Origin: Bacteroidales bacterium M6 | Lineage (GTDB): Bacteria > Bacteroidota > Bacteroidia > Bacteroidales > Muribaculaceae | DNA length: 57,839 nucleotides | Assembly: GCA_001689485.1 (NCBI GenBank) | Contig: LUJQ01000026.1 | Location: 1-57,839 of the forward strand | Direction of reading: 5' to 3' | Shown: piece after piece, positions 1-8,126 of the stretch | How the letters are laid out: the number at the start of each line of letters is the position of its first letter | Numbering within the stretch: the first letter of the stretch is position 1 | Notes under the pieces: generated by a model | What the model was told of the DNA's origin: nothing | Seen by the model: only the letters and a program-made list of their open reading frames with translations | Database searches by the model: none | Program-made: the position numbers and the translations under genes

Positions 1-35
1 CTAAACACAGGTTTATTACTATGCGCCATTTTTAC

Positions 36-106
36 CTTACAACTTTTCCTCTTACATCTTACATCTTACATCTTATGACTTACAACTTACAACTTACAAC
101 TTCCCC
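36..106. repeat. Heptad tandem repeat, CTTACAW units
   Basis: Ten successive units of about 7 bp run through this stretch: CTTACAA, a degenerate unit, three CTTACAT, CTTATGA, three CTTACAA and CTTCCCC. It lies immediately past the 3' end of the channel-like gene, which is on the minus strand. A weaker array of the same register lies at 14634-14682. The repeat is non-coding and its role is unknown. Confidence 0.8.
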
Positions 107-107
107 T

Positions 108-803
108 CTATACCTCCTGCCGGGGATGGGTAACCGCATGGGTAAAATATACGGTAAAAACAGGAATCAGCATCATACCTTCTGCCGACAGGAATATTTC
201 GAGCAGGCTTCCTGTGGTGGTGACAGGGGTTATATTACTACCTGCTGTGGTCATCGACATGCATGCCCACCAAAGCGCTGTCCACAGCGTGTCGACTTGC
301 GGGTTTATATAGTGTTCCCCTTCGTAAAACATCATAGCGGCGAAAAACAAAGAGGCTACAACCCAGATCAGGTAAACATAGAAAGTGCTGAGTACCCTGC
401 TTGAAGTCAATGCCCCGGTTACAACCGCGAATACAAATCCGGCCCTTATCATGGGAACAAAACTCAGCAGATATAATGCCTCGGTCGAGGGTCTCCATCC
501 CGATAACTCGACTATATTGAGATAAGGGATGCTTACCATTATGAAAAACAGATGACGGGCTATATAGCGCCATTTCCTTGGGGCGAATATCCATTCGACT
601 ATAATGTCTGCTTGGAAGATGATGCACATCCATAGTTGAAACCGTCGGTAATCGGGTGATGCAAGGAATTCGATATCTTGCAGGGTGTCATGCACAATCC
701 ATGCAATCAGCGCTCCTGAGGCAATCAGCACAAGCCAGTGCATAAATGTCAGGAGTGCCTTGCCCCTTGGTGGTGGTTTAGGGGTAGTTGTGTTGGTAAC
801 CAT
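108..803 (-). CDS. 6-TM ion-channel-like protein with altered selectivity filter
   Basis: This 231-residue protein has the plan of a voltage-gated-type cation channel: four hydrophobic segments (about residues 19-40, 57-76, 85-105 and 110-130), then a hairpin of two more (about 140-160 and 205-225) with a pore-like loop between them. The loop reads WTALWWACMSMTTAGSNI at about 173-190, which aligns with the TTVGYGD filter of K+ channels but carries TTAGSN instead. There is no cytoplasmic RCK or cyclic-nucleotide domain. The start is an ATG at 801-803. It stands alone, divergent from purT. By family knowledge it would be annotated as a K+ channel. Given the filter change, ion selectivity is open and I would not call it a potassium channel with certainty. 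Confidence 0.75.
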   Translation of the reverse strand: MVTNTTTPKPPPRGKALLTFMHWLVLIASGALIAWIVHDTLQDIEFLASPDYRRFQLWMCIIFQADIIVEWIFAPRKWRYIARHLFFIMVSIPYLNIVELSGWRPSTEALYLLSFVPMIRAGFVFAVVTGALTSSRVLSTFYVYLIWVVASLFFAAMMFYEGEHYINPQVDTLWTALWWACMSMTTAGSNITPVTTTGSLLEIFLSAEGMMLIPVFTVYFTHAVTHPRQEV

Positions 804-859
804 ATAAATGTTTTTATTTTGTTAACACTTTTGCAGCGGTTTTTGTTTTTTTCATCGTG

Positions 860-890
860 TTGTGCATTTGGCCGAAATAAACTAACTTTG
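860..890 (+). promoter_or_regulatory. Promoter of purT
   Basis: TTG at 860-862, a 20-bp spacer, then TAACTTTG at 883-890. This matches the Bacteroidota -33/-7 consensus (TTTG, about 20 bp, TAnnTTTG). The transcription start would be near 897, giving a leader of about 70 nt. Confidence 0.75.
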
Positions 891-911
891 TGGTTGAATT
901 AATAATAAACC

Positions 912-945
912 GAAGCCATCGTTAACAAAAACGCGTGATGGCTTC
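912..945 (+). promoter_or_regulatory. Hairpin in purT leader
   Basis: A perfect 9-bp inverted repeat, GAAGCCATC (912-920) and GATGGCTTC (937-945), encloses a 16-nt loop containing GTTAAC and ACGCGT. It begins about 15 nt after the predicted transcription start and ends 20 nt before the purT ATG. It has no U-tract, so it is not an intrinsic terminator. It could be an mRNA stabiliser, an attenuator element or an operator for a purine regulator. The sequence does not decide between them. Confidence 0.5.
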
Positions 946-965
946 TCATTTACAATTTCCCCGGT

Positions 966-2165
966 ATGACGAAGATTGGTTCGGTAATGACCCCCATCGG
1001 CCGTAAGGCTCTGTTATTAGGTAGTGGTGAACTTGGCAAAGAGGTCGCAATCGAGCTTCAGCGCTATGGCGTTGAAGTTGTGGCATGCGACAGATATGCC
1101 AATGCTCCTGCAATGCAGGTTGCGCACCGCAGTCATGTGTTCAACATGCTTGACGCAGCAGAACTCCGACGGGTTATCGAACTGGAACGTCCCGATCATA
1201 TTATCCCCGAGGTAGAGGCTATTGCAACCCCGGAACTTTTGAAACTTGAAGAGGAGGGTATGCATGTAACCCCGACCGCCCGTGCCGCATGGCTGACCAT
1301 GAACCGCGAGGGGATTCGGCGTCTGGCGGCAGAGGAACTTGGTATCCCCACATCACCTTACCGTTTTGCTTCCACACATGAAGAATACCTCCAGGCGGTG
1401 GAAGAAATCGGGATACCTTGCGTGGTCAAGCCTGTGATGAGTTCTTCCGGCCACGGGCAGTCTACTGTCAAGAATGCCGCTGATGTTGAAGCTGCGTGGA
1501 AGGAAGCCCAAGAAGGTGGCCGTGCAGGTGCCGGACGTGTTATAGTCGAGGGATTTGTAGATTTTGATTATGAAATCACATTGCTGACGGTTCGGTCATG
1601 CTCGGGTACCACATTCTGCGAACCAATCGGCCACATACAGGTTAACGGCGACTACCGCCAGTCGTGGCAACCGCAACCCATGCACCGCAAGGCATTGTTG
1701 CAGGCGCAGGATATTGCTAAAAAGGTGACTGATGCCCTCGGCGGCTATGGCATCTTCGGGGTTGAGCTCTTTGTGAAAGATGACCATGTTATTTTCAGCG
1801 AAGTATCACCGCGTCCACATGACACCGGCATGGTCACTATGATTTCGCAGGAATTAAGTGAATTTTCATTGCATGCGCGTTCGTTGCTCGGCCTTCCTGT
1901 TCCCGAAATCCGTTTCCTCGGCCCCTCCGCTTCGCGTGCGGTGGTTGTAGAGGGCGACAGCGACCAGGTAGAGTTCGGCAACCTTGAAAATGTGCTGCGT
2001 GAACCAGGTGTGCAGTTGCGTATTTTCGGTAAGCCGGAAGTGAAAGGCCATCGCCGAATGGCTGTAATCCTTGCAACCGATGAAACCGTTGCTGCCGCCA
2101 GGGCGAAAGCCGAGCGCGCCTACAACGCTATCGAGGTGACTGTGCATCCGCGCAACAACGCCTGA
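966..2165 (+). CDS. purT: Formate-dependent phosphoribosylglycinamide formyltransferase
   Basis: PurT makes formylglycinamide ribonucleotide from GAR, formate and ATP, the folate-independent version of the third step of de novo purine synthesis, in the cytosol. The 399-residue protein matches the E. coli enzyme from end to end (about 392 residues there). Visible are the N-terminal GSGELGKE nucleotide-fold motif (19-26), the ATP-grasp loop KPVMSSSGHGQ near 160, VIVEGFVDFDYEITLL, and the metal-binding FSEVSPRPHDTGMVT segment. The start is the ATG at 966. A second ATG at 987 would still leave the core intact. It is a single-gene unit with its own promoter and hairpin leader, closed by a strong terminator. 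Confidence 0.97.
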   Translation: MTKIGSVMTPIGRKALLLGSGELGKEVAIELQRYGVEVVACDRYANAPAMQVAHRSHVFNMLDAAELRRVIELERPDHIIPEVEAIATPELLKLEEEGMHVTPTARAAWLTMNREGIRRLAAEELGIPTSPYRFASTHEEYLQAVEEIGIPCVVKPVMSSSGHGQSTVKNAADVEAAWKEAQEGGRAGAGRVIVEGFVDFDYEITLLTVRSCSGTTFCEPIGHIQVNGDYRQSWQPQPMHRKALLQAQDIAKKVTDALGGYGIFGVELFVKDDHVIFSEVSPRPHDTGMVTMISQELSEFSLHARSLLGLPVPEIRFLGPSASRAVVVEGDSDQVEFGNLENVLREPGVQLRIFGKPEVKGHRRMAVILATDETVAAARAKAERAYNAIEVTVHPRNNA

Positions 2166-2174
2166 TTAAGTAAT

Positions 2175-2226
2175 AAAAAACAGCGATGCTCAGTGCTTGA
2201 AAAGGCACTGAGCATCGCTGTTTTTT
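2175..2226. terminator. Bidirectional terminator, purT / efflux operon
   Basis: Perfect 22-nt arms (2175-2196 and 2205-2226), core CAGCGATGCTCAGTGC, with an 8-nt loop. Six A on one flank and six T on the other make it a standard intrinsic terminator in both directions. It sits between the convergent purT and the TolC gene. Confidence 0.95.
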
Positions 2227-2243
2227 ATAGGGATAGAGAGGGG

Positions 2244-3428
2244 TTATCGCTGAAACAATGCCGTGAGTGATGTTGCCAGCATTGCGTATTCTTTTGTGAG
2301 GGAAAGGTAGTCGAGACGGGCTTCAAGGAAATAGTTCACCTCCTGCAGGTAGTTTAGCAGGTTAAGCTCGCCACCGTCGAAAGCCTTCCGTAAAAGAGTC
2401 AGGTTGTTCACACCCTCTACCAAAGGGCCGTATTGACCCATTTGCGAATATAATGATTCGGCGTTTGAATAATCTGTATGGATTTGCGAAGCAAGCTGTG
2501 TGCGGCGTGCAATCACATCAAAACGTGCTGCCATGGCATTGTCGGCAGCCGATTTTGTGTTATGTTTGCGTGACCACACCGGCAGTGTCATCCCTATGCT
2601 GAAACCGTTGAAATGTGCCCCGTCCTCGTAAGCGTGGTTATATCCGATTGAAAATCCCGGCAGGCGTGATGTTTTTGCAAGCGTGGTCTGGCATTCGGCA
2701 GCTTCTAATGCCAGGTTTAGTGCTGCAAGCATCGGTGAAGATTCCATTGCCTCCAGATAGGCGTTCTCGCTTTTCAATGGAGTTACCGGCATATCGAGGT
2801 CGGCAGGAATCGTTATCACTACATCCCCCCCGGTCATCGCATTCAATTCCCCTTCAAGCGAACGCAGTTGTGTGCGGGCTGTTTCCAACCGGCTTGCGGA
2901 ACGTATGGTTTCGATTTTTACCTTGTTAACATCAAGGATTGTTGCCTCGCCATGGTTCCATGCGGTAAGCAATTTTGCCTCAAGTTGCTGCATGGAGGTG
3001 TGTATTTCCTCCAGTATCGCTATTTCCTTGCGGGCGACTATGATACCTATAATCGTCTGCGAAGCGCGTACACGTTCGTTGATTTCGGCGGCTGACGTTT
3101 CGGCATCCTGTGCACGCGCCAGGGCTGAAATGGCTTTTCGACGTGCACCATACGTACCCGGCCAGTCGATTTCCTGGCTGATTCCGGCGCTCCAACGGTT
3201 TTCACCTTCGCCTGAACGCCACAAACGTTCAAATTCCACTTCCGGGTTGGAAAGTGTATTTTCATCCTTTAGCGCTTCCAGCTCGCTTTCCATTCGCAGC
3301 CTGTCGGCCTGGAGGGTGGGGGAATTTGCAACAACCTTGTCAACCAATGTCTCAAATTCAGCTCCTGTAGCGGATAGTGCTATCGCACACAGCCCGAGGG
3401 TCGGGATTATATATTTAAGTTTCTTCAT
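2244..3428 (-). CDS. TolC-family outer-membrane efflux protein (CusC/CzcC type)
   Basis: This is the outer-membrane channel of the RND heavy-metal efflux system encoded just upstream. The mature protein is rich in long helices, with two repeated halves as in the OEP family (segments such as VDKVVANSPTLQADRLRMES and DNAMAARFDVIARRTQLASQ). A signal peptide is clear: KK, a hydrophobic stretch, then ALSATGA before EFETL (cleavage near residue 23). Length is 394 residues, typical for CusC/CzcC-like proteins. I start at the ATG 3426-3428 rather than the adjacent TTG. It is the third gene of the operon, 27 bp after the pump gene. No lipobox cysteine is present, unlike E. coli CusC. Confidence 0.9.
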   Translation of the reverse strand: MKKLKYIIPTLGLCAIALSATGAEFETLVDKVVANSPTLQADRLRMESELEALKDENTLSNPEVEFERLWRSGEGENRWSAGISQEIDWPGTYGARRKAISALARAQDAETSAAEINERVRASQTIIGIIVARKEIAILEEIHTSMQQLEAKLLTAWNHGEATILDVNKVKIETIRSASRLETARTQLRSLEGELNAMTGGDVVITIPADLDMPVTPLKSENAYLEAMESSPMLAALNLALEAAECQTTLAKTSRLPGFSIGYNHAYEDGAHFNGFSIGMTLPVWSRKHNTKSAADNAMAARFDVIARRTQLASQIHTDYSNAESLYSQMGQYGPLVEGVNNLTLLRKAFDGGELNLLNYLQEVNYFLEARLDYLSLTKEYAMLATSLTALFQR

Positions 3429-3455
3429 CAAAGTAGTGTTTAGGGTGGTGGTGAT

Positions 3456-6400
3456 TTATTTCCGGTTTGCATTTGCCGCGCGTCGCTTGTCCCGGCGGTT
3501 GGTTATATAGCGGTATAGCACCGGCACCACGAATACATTGAGTGAGGTTGAGGATATGAGTCCTCCGAGAATAACCACTGCGAGCGGGCTTTGAATCTCG
3601 TTGCCTGGCACAGAACTGCGCAAGGCCAGCGGGATAAGTGCTAACGCCGATGTGAGGGCGGTCATTATGATAGGTGTAAGTCGGTCGGTCGAACCTATGG
3701 CAATGCGTTGCTCCAGACCGATACCCTCGTTCTCCAATTGGTTGTAGCGGGAAATCAGCAGCATACCGTTACGCGTGGCTATACCGAGCAGCGATATGAA
3801 CCCGATTACGGCAGGTATGTTTAGTTCTCCTCCCGTAAAGACAAGGATTAGTACCCCGCCAATCATTGCCAAAGGCATATTTATAAGGATAACGAGCGAC
3901 TGGCTGATATTCTTGAAATCGGCATATAGGAGCATAAAGATAATGAGCAGAGCCAAAAGCGACATAAGGGCAAGCGTGCTTGATGCCTCGGCCTCGCTTT
4001 CAAATTGTCCGCCGAAACTCAGATAATATCCTTCAGGCAGTTTTATATCCTTTTCGATTTCTTTCCTGATTTCGTTAACCGCCCCGCGCAGGTCGCGACC
4101 GTCGACATTGGCCGAGATTACAAGTCGGCGGTTCACGTTTTCGCGGTTGATTGTGTTAGGCCCGGTTGTCGATACAACGTCGGCCACATAACTCAACGGG
4201 ATTTTGCCGACATTCGAGTCAATCATAATCATTGAAATCAGGTCTTTGGAGTTTCGGGCGTTTTCCTCGAATTTAACGGTGATGTCATAGGGCAGGCCGC
4301 TGTCGTAAACCTGCGACACGGCTTTCCCGGCAAGTGCCACATCGATGAATTCGGTGAATTCGCGCATCGTAATTCCATATTTGGCAAGCATTTCGCGCCT
4401 TGGGGCGATGTTTATTTGCGGTCGTTCGATTTGCTGTTCGATATTTACATCGGTTATGCCTGGTATGCCTGACATTATTTTTTTGATTTGTTGCCCGGTT
4501 GCGAAAAGCCTGTTCAGGTCAGGGCCGAAAAGTTTGACTGCTATCTGCGCTTCCGTTCCCGATAACATAGCATCCATGCGGTGTGAAATCGGTTGGCCGA
4601 TTTCGATGTTCACCCCGGGGATTTCGGTCAGTTTCCCGCGAAGCTCCCTGACCATCTCGTTGCGCGAACGGCTGTCAAGCTTATAGGGTGCCTCGATTTC
4701 CGACACATTGACCCCGAGGGAGTGTTCGTCGAGTTCGGCACGTCCTGTTTTGCGGGCTACTGTCTGCACTTCGGGTATCGACAGGATTACCTCCTCGGCC
4801 AAACGTCCTACTTTGTCACTCTCTTCTAGCGATATCCCCGGAAGGGTTGACACGTTGATGGTCATTGACCCTTCGTTGAACGATGGCAGGAAGCTCCGGC
4901 CTAACGTGAAAAACAACCCTGCTGCTGCCAGGAACAGAATCCCCGTTGCAATCAGCACCGATTTGCCATGGGCCATGCACCATTGCAGGCTTTTTTCATA
5001 TCCGGCTTTTATATGACGAGTGAGCCATGGTTCCTTGTCGAGTTTACCCATGGCTTTGTCACTGCCTAACATGTAGGAGCAGAGCACCGGGGTAAGGGTG
5101 AGTGCCACGATGGTTGATGCTGCAAGTGCTACGATGAATGAAACACCAAGCGGAATAAGCATGCGTCCCTCCATCCCCGTAAGGAAGAAAAGCGGGAGGA
5201 AGCTTGCTACGATAATAAGTGATGAGTTGAAAATCGGGGTACGCACCTCTTTTGATGCCTCATAAACCACTTCGACTATCCTGCGGCGCTCTCCGTCGGG
5301 AAGTTTGCGGTTTTCACGGAGCCGTTTATAGACGTTTTCCACGTCGACAATGGCATCGTCGACCAACGAACCTATGGCAATGGCTATGCCGCCAAGGCTC
5401 ATAGTGTTGATGCTTACATTCATCAACCGCAGTATTATCACCGTTATGATGATTGACATAGGGAGTGCCACCAGTGAGACTATTGTGGTGCGCAGGTTCA
5501 TCAGGAAGAAGAACAGCACTATTATCACCATCAAAGCCCCTTCGAGCAATGATTCCTGGAGGTTGCTTACAGAATTGGCGATGAATTCGCTTTGGCGGAA
5601 AATATCGGTGGATACGGTTACATCCGGCGGCAGGGTAGAGTGTAATGCGGCCAGTTCGGAATCGATTTTTTCCGTCAGCCCTATGGTGCCGACAGCCGGT
5701 TGTTTGGTGACGGTCAGAAGCACCGCCGGTTCGGTTTTTACAGATGCTACGCCTAATCTCGGCTCTTTGGCACCCTCTTTCACCTGGGCGATATCGGCCA
5801 GTGTTATTGTGCCGGATGCATCCGACCTTACAACTGTTTTTGCAATATCGTCGGTGTCGGATGTATTGACACTTCCTTTTATGATATACTCGTTGCCAAA
5901 TTCATAGAGGGTGCCTCCCGAAGCGTTTTCATTCAGGGATTCAGTTGCTGCGAGTACTTCCGGCAGTGTGATGCCGAGGTAGCGCATGCGGTCGGGGGAG
6001 AGGAGAATCTGGAACTCGCTGACATCACCTCCGATTACAGAAACCTGTGATACACCTCCGATTGAAAGCAGTCGTGGGCGTATTTCCCTGTCGGCTATCG
6101 ACCTCAACCGGCTCATCGTGGTCGGGGTTTCTCCATGTGAAGCAAGTTGTGCGGCCTTTTCGGCATCGACGGTAAGCCCTATAATCATAATTTCACCAAG
6201 AATCGACGACTGGGGGCCGAGTGCCGGGGCTTTGACACCGGGGGGGAGCGATTCGGCTACAGGTGCTATTTTTTCCGATACAATCTGTCGGGCAACGTAC
6301 ACATCCGTATCCCAGTCGAATTCAACCCATATGACGGAAAAACCTGTGGCAGATGACGAACGGACGCGTCTGACGCCTGTGGCTCCGTTGACTGCGGTTT

Positions 6401-6608
6401 CTATCGGGAACGTTACGAGTTTTTCAACCTCTTCCGGTGCAAGGCCGGGGGCTTCGGTCATCACAACTACGGTCGGGGCGTTCAGGTCGGGGAAAATATC
6501 TATTTCCGACCGCACAAGGGCGATGCATCCGCCAACGAGAATCAATCCCGAAAGAATCAGCACCACAAGGCGGTTATAAAGAGAAAAATGAATAATTCGG
6601 TTAAGCAC
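3456..6608 (-). CDS. CusA/CzcA-family heavy-metal efflux RND permease
   Basis: Inner-membrane proton-driven pump that exports metal cations through the adaptor and TolC partners. At 1050 residues it has the usual RND layout: TM1 (about 12-30), periplasmic domain, TM2-TM6 (about 345-500), a second periplasmic domain and TM8-TM12. The TM4 proton-relay region reads GGIAIAIGSLVDDAIVDVEN (406-425), closer to the CusA form than to the DFGLIVDGAVI form of CzcA. However, the CusA metal-site stretch MPSTLPGIS is here NVSTLPGIS (585-593), without the methionine, so Cu/Ag specificity is not supported and the metal is left open. Translation starts at GTG 6606-6608, the only start that gives the conserved N-terminus LNRIIHFSLYNR. 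Confidence 0.93.
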   Translation of the reverse strand: MLNRIIHFSLYNRLVVLILSGLILVGGCIALVRSEIDIFPDLNAPTVVVMTEAPGLAPEEVEKLVTFPIETAVNGATGVRRVRSSSATGFSVIWVEFDWDTDVYVARQIVSEKIAPVAESLPPGVKAPALGPQSSILGEIMIIGLTVDAEKAAQLASHGETPTTMSRLRSIADREIRPRLLSIGGVSQVSVIGGDVSEFQILLSPDRMRYLGITLPEVLAATESLNENASGGTLYEFGNEYIIKGSVNTSDTDDIAKTVVRSDASGTITLADIAQVKEGAKEPRLGVASVKTEPAVLLTVTKQPAVGTIGLTEKIDSELAALHSTLPPDVTVSTDIFRQSEFIANSVSNLQESLLEGALMVIIVLFFFLMNLRTTIVSLVALPMSIIITVIILRLMNVSINTMSLGGIAIAIGSLVDDAIVDVENVYKRLRENRKLPDGERRRIVEVVYEASKEVRTPIFNSSLIIVASFLPLFFLTGMEGRMLIPLGVSFIVALAASTIVALTLTPVLCSYMLGSDKAMGKLDKEPWLTRHIKAGYEKSLQWCMAHGKSVLIATGILFLAAAGLFFTLGRSFLPSFNEGSMTINVSTLPGISLEESDKVGRLAEEVILSIPEVQTVARKTGRAELDEHSLGVNVSEIEAPYKLDSRSRNEMVRELRGKLTEIPGVNIEIGQPISHRMDAMLSGTEAQIAVKLFGPDLNRLFATGQQIKKIMSGIPGITDVNIEQQIERPQINIAPRREMLAKYGITMREFTEFIDVALAGKAVSQVYDSGLPYDITVKFEENARNSKDLISMIMIDSNVGKIPLSYVADVVSTTGPNTINRENVNRRLVISANVDGRDLRGAVNEIRKEIEKDIKLPEGYYLSFGGQFESEAEASSTLALMSLLALLIIFMLLYADFKNISQSLVILINMPLAMIGGVLILVFTGGELNIPAVIGFISLLGIATRNGMLLISRYNQLENEGIGLEQRIAIGSTDRLTPIIMTALTSALALIPLALRSSVPGNEIQSPLAVVILGGLISSTSLNVFVVPVLYRYITNRRDKRRAANANRK

Positions 6609-6752
6609 GGTTCCTGGTTGTTTTGTTGGCAGTCGGATAAATTTGTATTGTTGTCAATTTTTCCGATTTGCTTATGATGTTATGTGTATAAATTGAAATG
6701 TCGGATTAATGCTTCGGCATCACGATGATAACCTTAAATATGTAATTCGGGC

Positions 6753-7976
6753 TCAATGATTATGGCTATGGCCTTCAGGCACTACGCCGGAGCTTTCAGC
6801 CAAACGGACAAACGTTGTTCCGGTTGTGACCACCTCGTCGCCTGGATTTACACCTGAAAGGATTTCAACGGTATCGCCTGACGATGCCCCTAGTTTTACG
6901 GGGCGTTTGTCGTAACCTTCGTCATCAATGCGTACATATACGAAGAATTCCCCCTGTTGTTCGCTGAGGGCTTCCGTCGGCAGGGCTATCACCCCGTCAC
7001 GTTTGTTGCCGGTCAGATATATCTCGCAATAGGATCCGGCCGAGAGTGTCCCGTTGTTGGTCAGGGTGAAATAAACGGGTATATATCCCTGGGTGGCTAC
7101 AGTGGTTGTCACATCGGAGCTGCGTCGTCCATTGAATTCTGCTATATCGAAAACCTGGTCGGAGTAGGAGGTGCGGAATTTGGCACCATTGATGGTTGGC
7201 AGGAACCGTACTTCCCGTTCCGGGAGGTTTGCACGCAGGGTAAGTGTCGAACTGCCTGCGACAACGGCTATAGGCGCACCGGCGTCAACATATTGGCCTT
7301 CGCTTACAAGCAGTTGGGTAATTGTGCCTGAAGTAGGTGCTACGGCGGTGCTGCCACCGGCACTTCCGTTGCCTGCGGCGGCCTTGGCAGCTTCATAGGC
7401 TTGCTTGGCTGCATTATAGTCGCGTGTCGATACGATGCCGTCGGCATGTAGCGGTGTGAGGCGGTCGAGTTCCCTTTTTGCGGCTGTCAGTGCGACCCGT
7501 GCTGCTTCGTTGGCGTCACCGCCGGCCATACCTTTGCCTGAAATTGTTGCCAATATTGTGCCTTTGGCAACATGTGCACCCGGTGTCGCTGCAGGTGTCA
7601 GCGAAACTATCCCTGCCGAACGTGCTGTGACGGTTGATTGATTCGAAGGGGCTGACGAGAGTTCGCCTCCCACTGCCACTGTTTCGAAAAATTCACCGGG
7701 TGTTGCTTTTGAGGTTGTCACTCCAAGTTTGGCCGCACGCTCTTGTTCTATTATGATTTCGTCGCTGGCGTGGGCGCCGCTTTTATTTTCCTGCTCTTCA
7801 TCCCCATGCACATGCCCTTCTCCATGCTCATGTTCGTGTTCTTCCCCTTCATGGTTATGGTGGCTGTGGTTATGAGCCAGTTCGTTGGCTTCCTTTTTGC
7901 AACCTGTCATAGAAACCGACAATGTGCCGGAAAATGCAATCATCAATGATGCATAGATAAAACGCTTGATTTTCAT
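6753..7976 (-). CDS. His-rich lipoprotein RND periplasmic adaptor (CusB/CzcB type)
   Basis: Membrane-fusion partner linking the RND pump to the TolC channel. It has a lipoprotein signal (MTGC, Cys26), then a metal-binding-looking stretch with ten histidines between residues 35 and 57 and many acidic residues, and a second short His cluster at the C-terminus (GHSHNH). The middle carries the half-lipoyl/hairpin architecture (GIVSLTPAATPGAHVAKGTIL, later SGTITQLLVSEGQYVDAGAP), followed by the beta-barrel and the C-terminal domain ending in GDEVVTTGTTFVRLAES. At 407 residues it is normal for the family plus the His insert. First gene of the operon. The 144-bp gap to the pump gene holds nothing I recognise. 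The His stretch suggests metal chelation or chaperoning; the metal cannot be read from it. Confidence 0.92.
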   Translation of the reverse strand: MKIKRFIYASLMIAFSGTLSVSMTGCKKEANELAHNHSHHNHEGEEHEHEHGEGHVHGDEEQENKSGAHASDEIIIEQERAAKLGVTTSKATPGEFFETVAVGGELSSAPSNQSTVTARSAGIVSLTPAATPGAHVAKGTILATISGKGMAGGDANEAARVALTAAKRELDRLTPLHADGIVSTRDYNAAKQAYEAAKAAAGNGSAGGSTAVAPTSGTITQLLVSEGQYVDAGAPIAVVAGSSTLTLRANLPEREVRFLPTINGAKFRTSYSDQVFDIAEFNGRRSSDVTTTVATQGYIPVYFTLTNNGTLSAGSYCEIYLTGNKRDGVIALPTEALSEQQGEFFVYVRIDDEGYDKRPVKLGASSGDTVEILSGVNPGDEVVTTGTTFVRLAESSGVVPEGHSHNH

Positions 7977-8042
7977 TGAGCTATGTTTACCGTGTCTTTA
8001 AAACTTTATATAAAAATCGGCTTCTGAAGCCATTTACACTGA

Positions 8043-8050
8043 CAAAATTA
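8043..8050 (-). promoter_or_regulatory. -7 box for the metal efflux operon
   Basis: TAATTTTG on the minus strand, matching TAnnTTTG, 67 bp from the adaptor start codon. I see no good -33 element at the usual distance, so this is a partial match. Confidence 0.4.
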
Positions 8051-8073
8051 CCAATTTAATGCTGCTTTTTGAG

Positions 8074-8081
8074 TATATTTG
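8074..8081 (+). promoter_or_regulatory. -7 box for rmuC
   Basis: TATATTTG fits TAnnTTTG, 45 bp before the rmuC ATG. No clear -33 TTG lies 19-21 bp upstream. It is divergent from the efflux-operon box at 8043-8050. Confidence 0.45.
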
Positions 8082-8126
8082 TTCTCCAAAAATTTGCATA
8101 ATTCCGAATCTTATTGACTTGTATTT

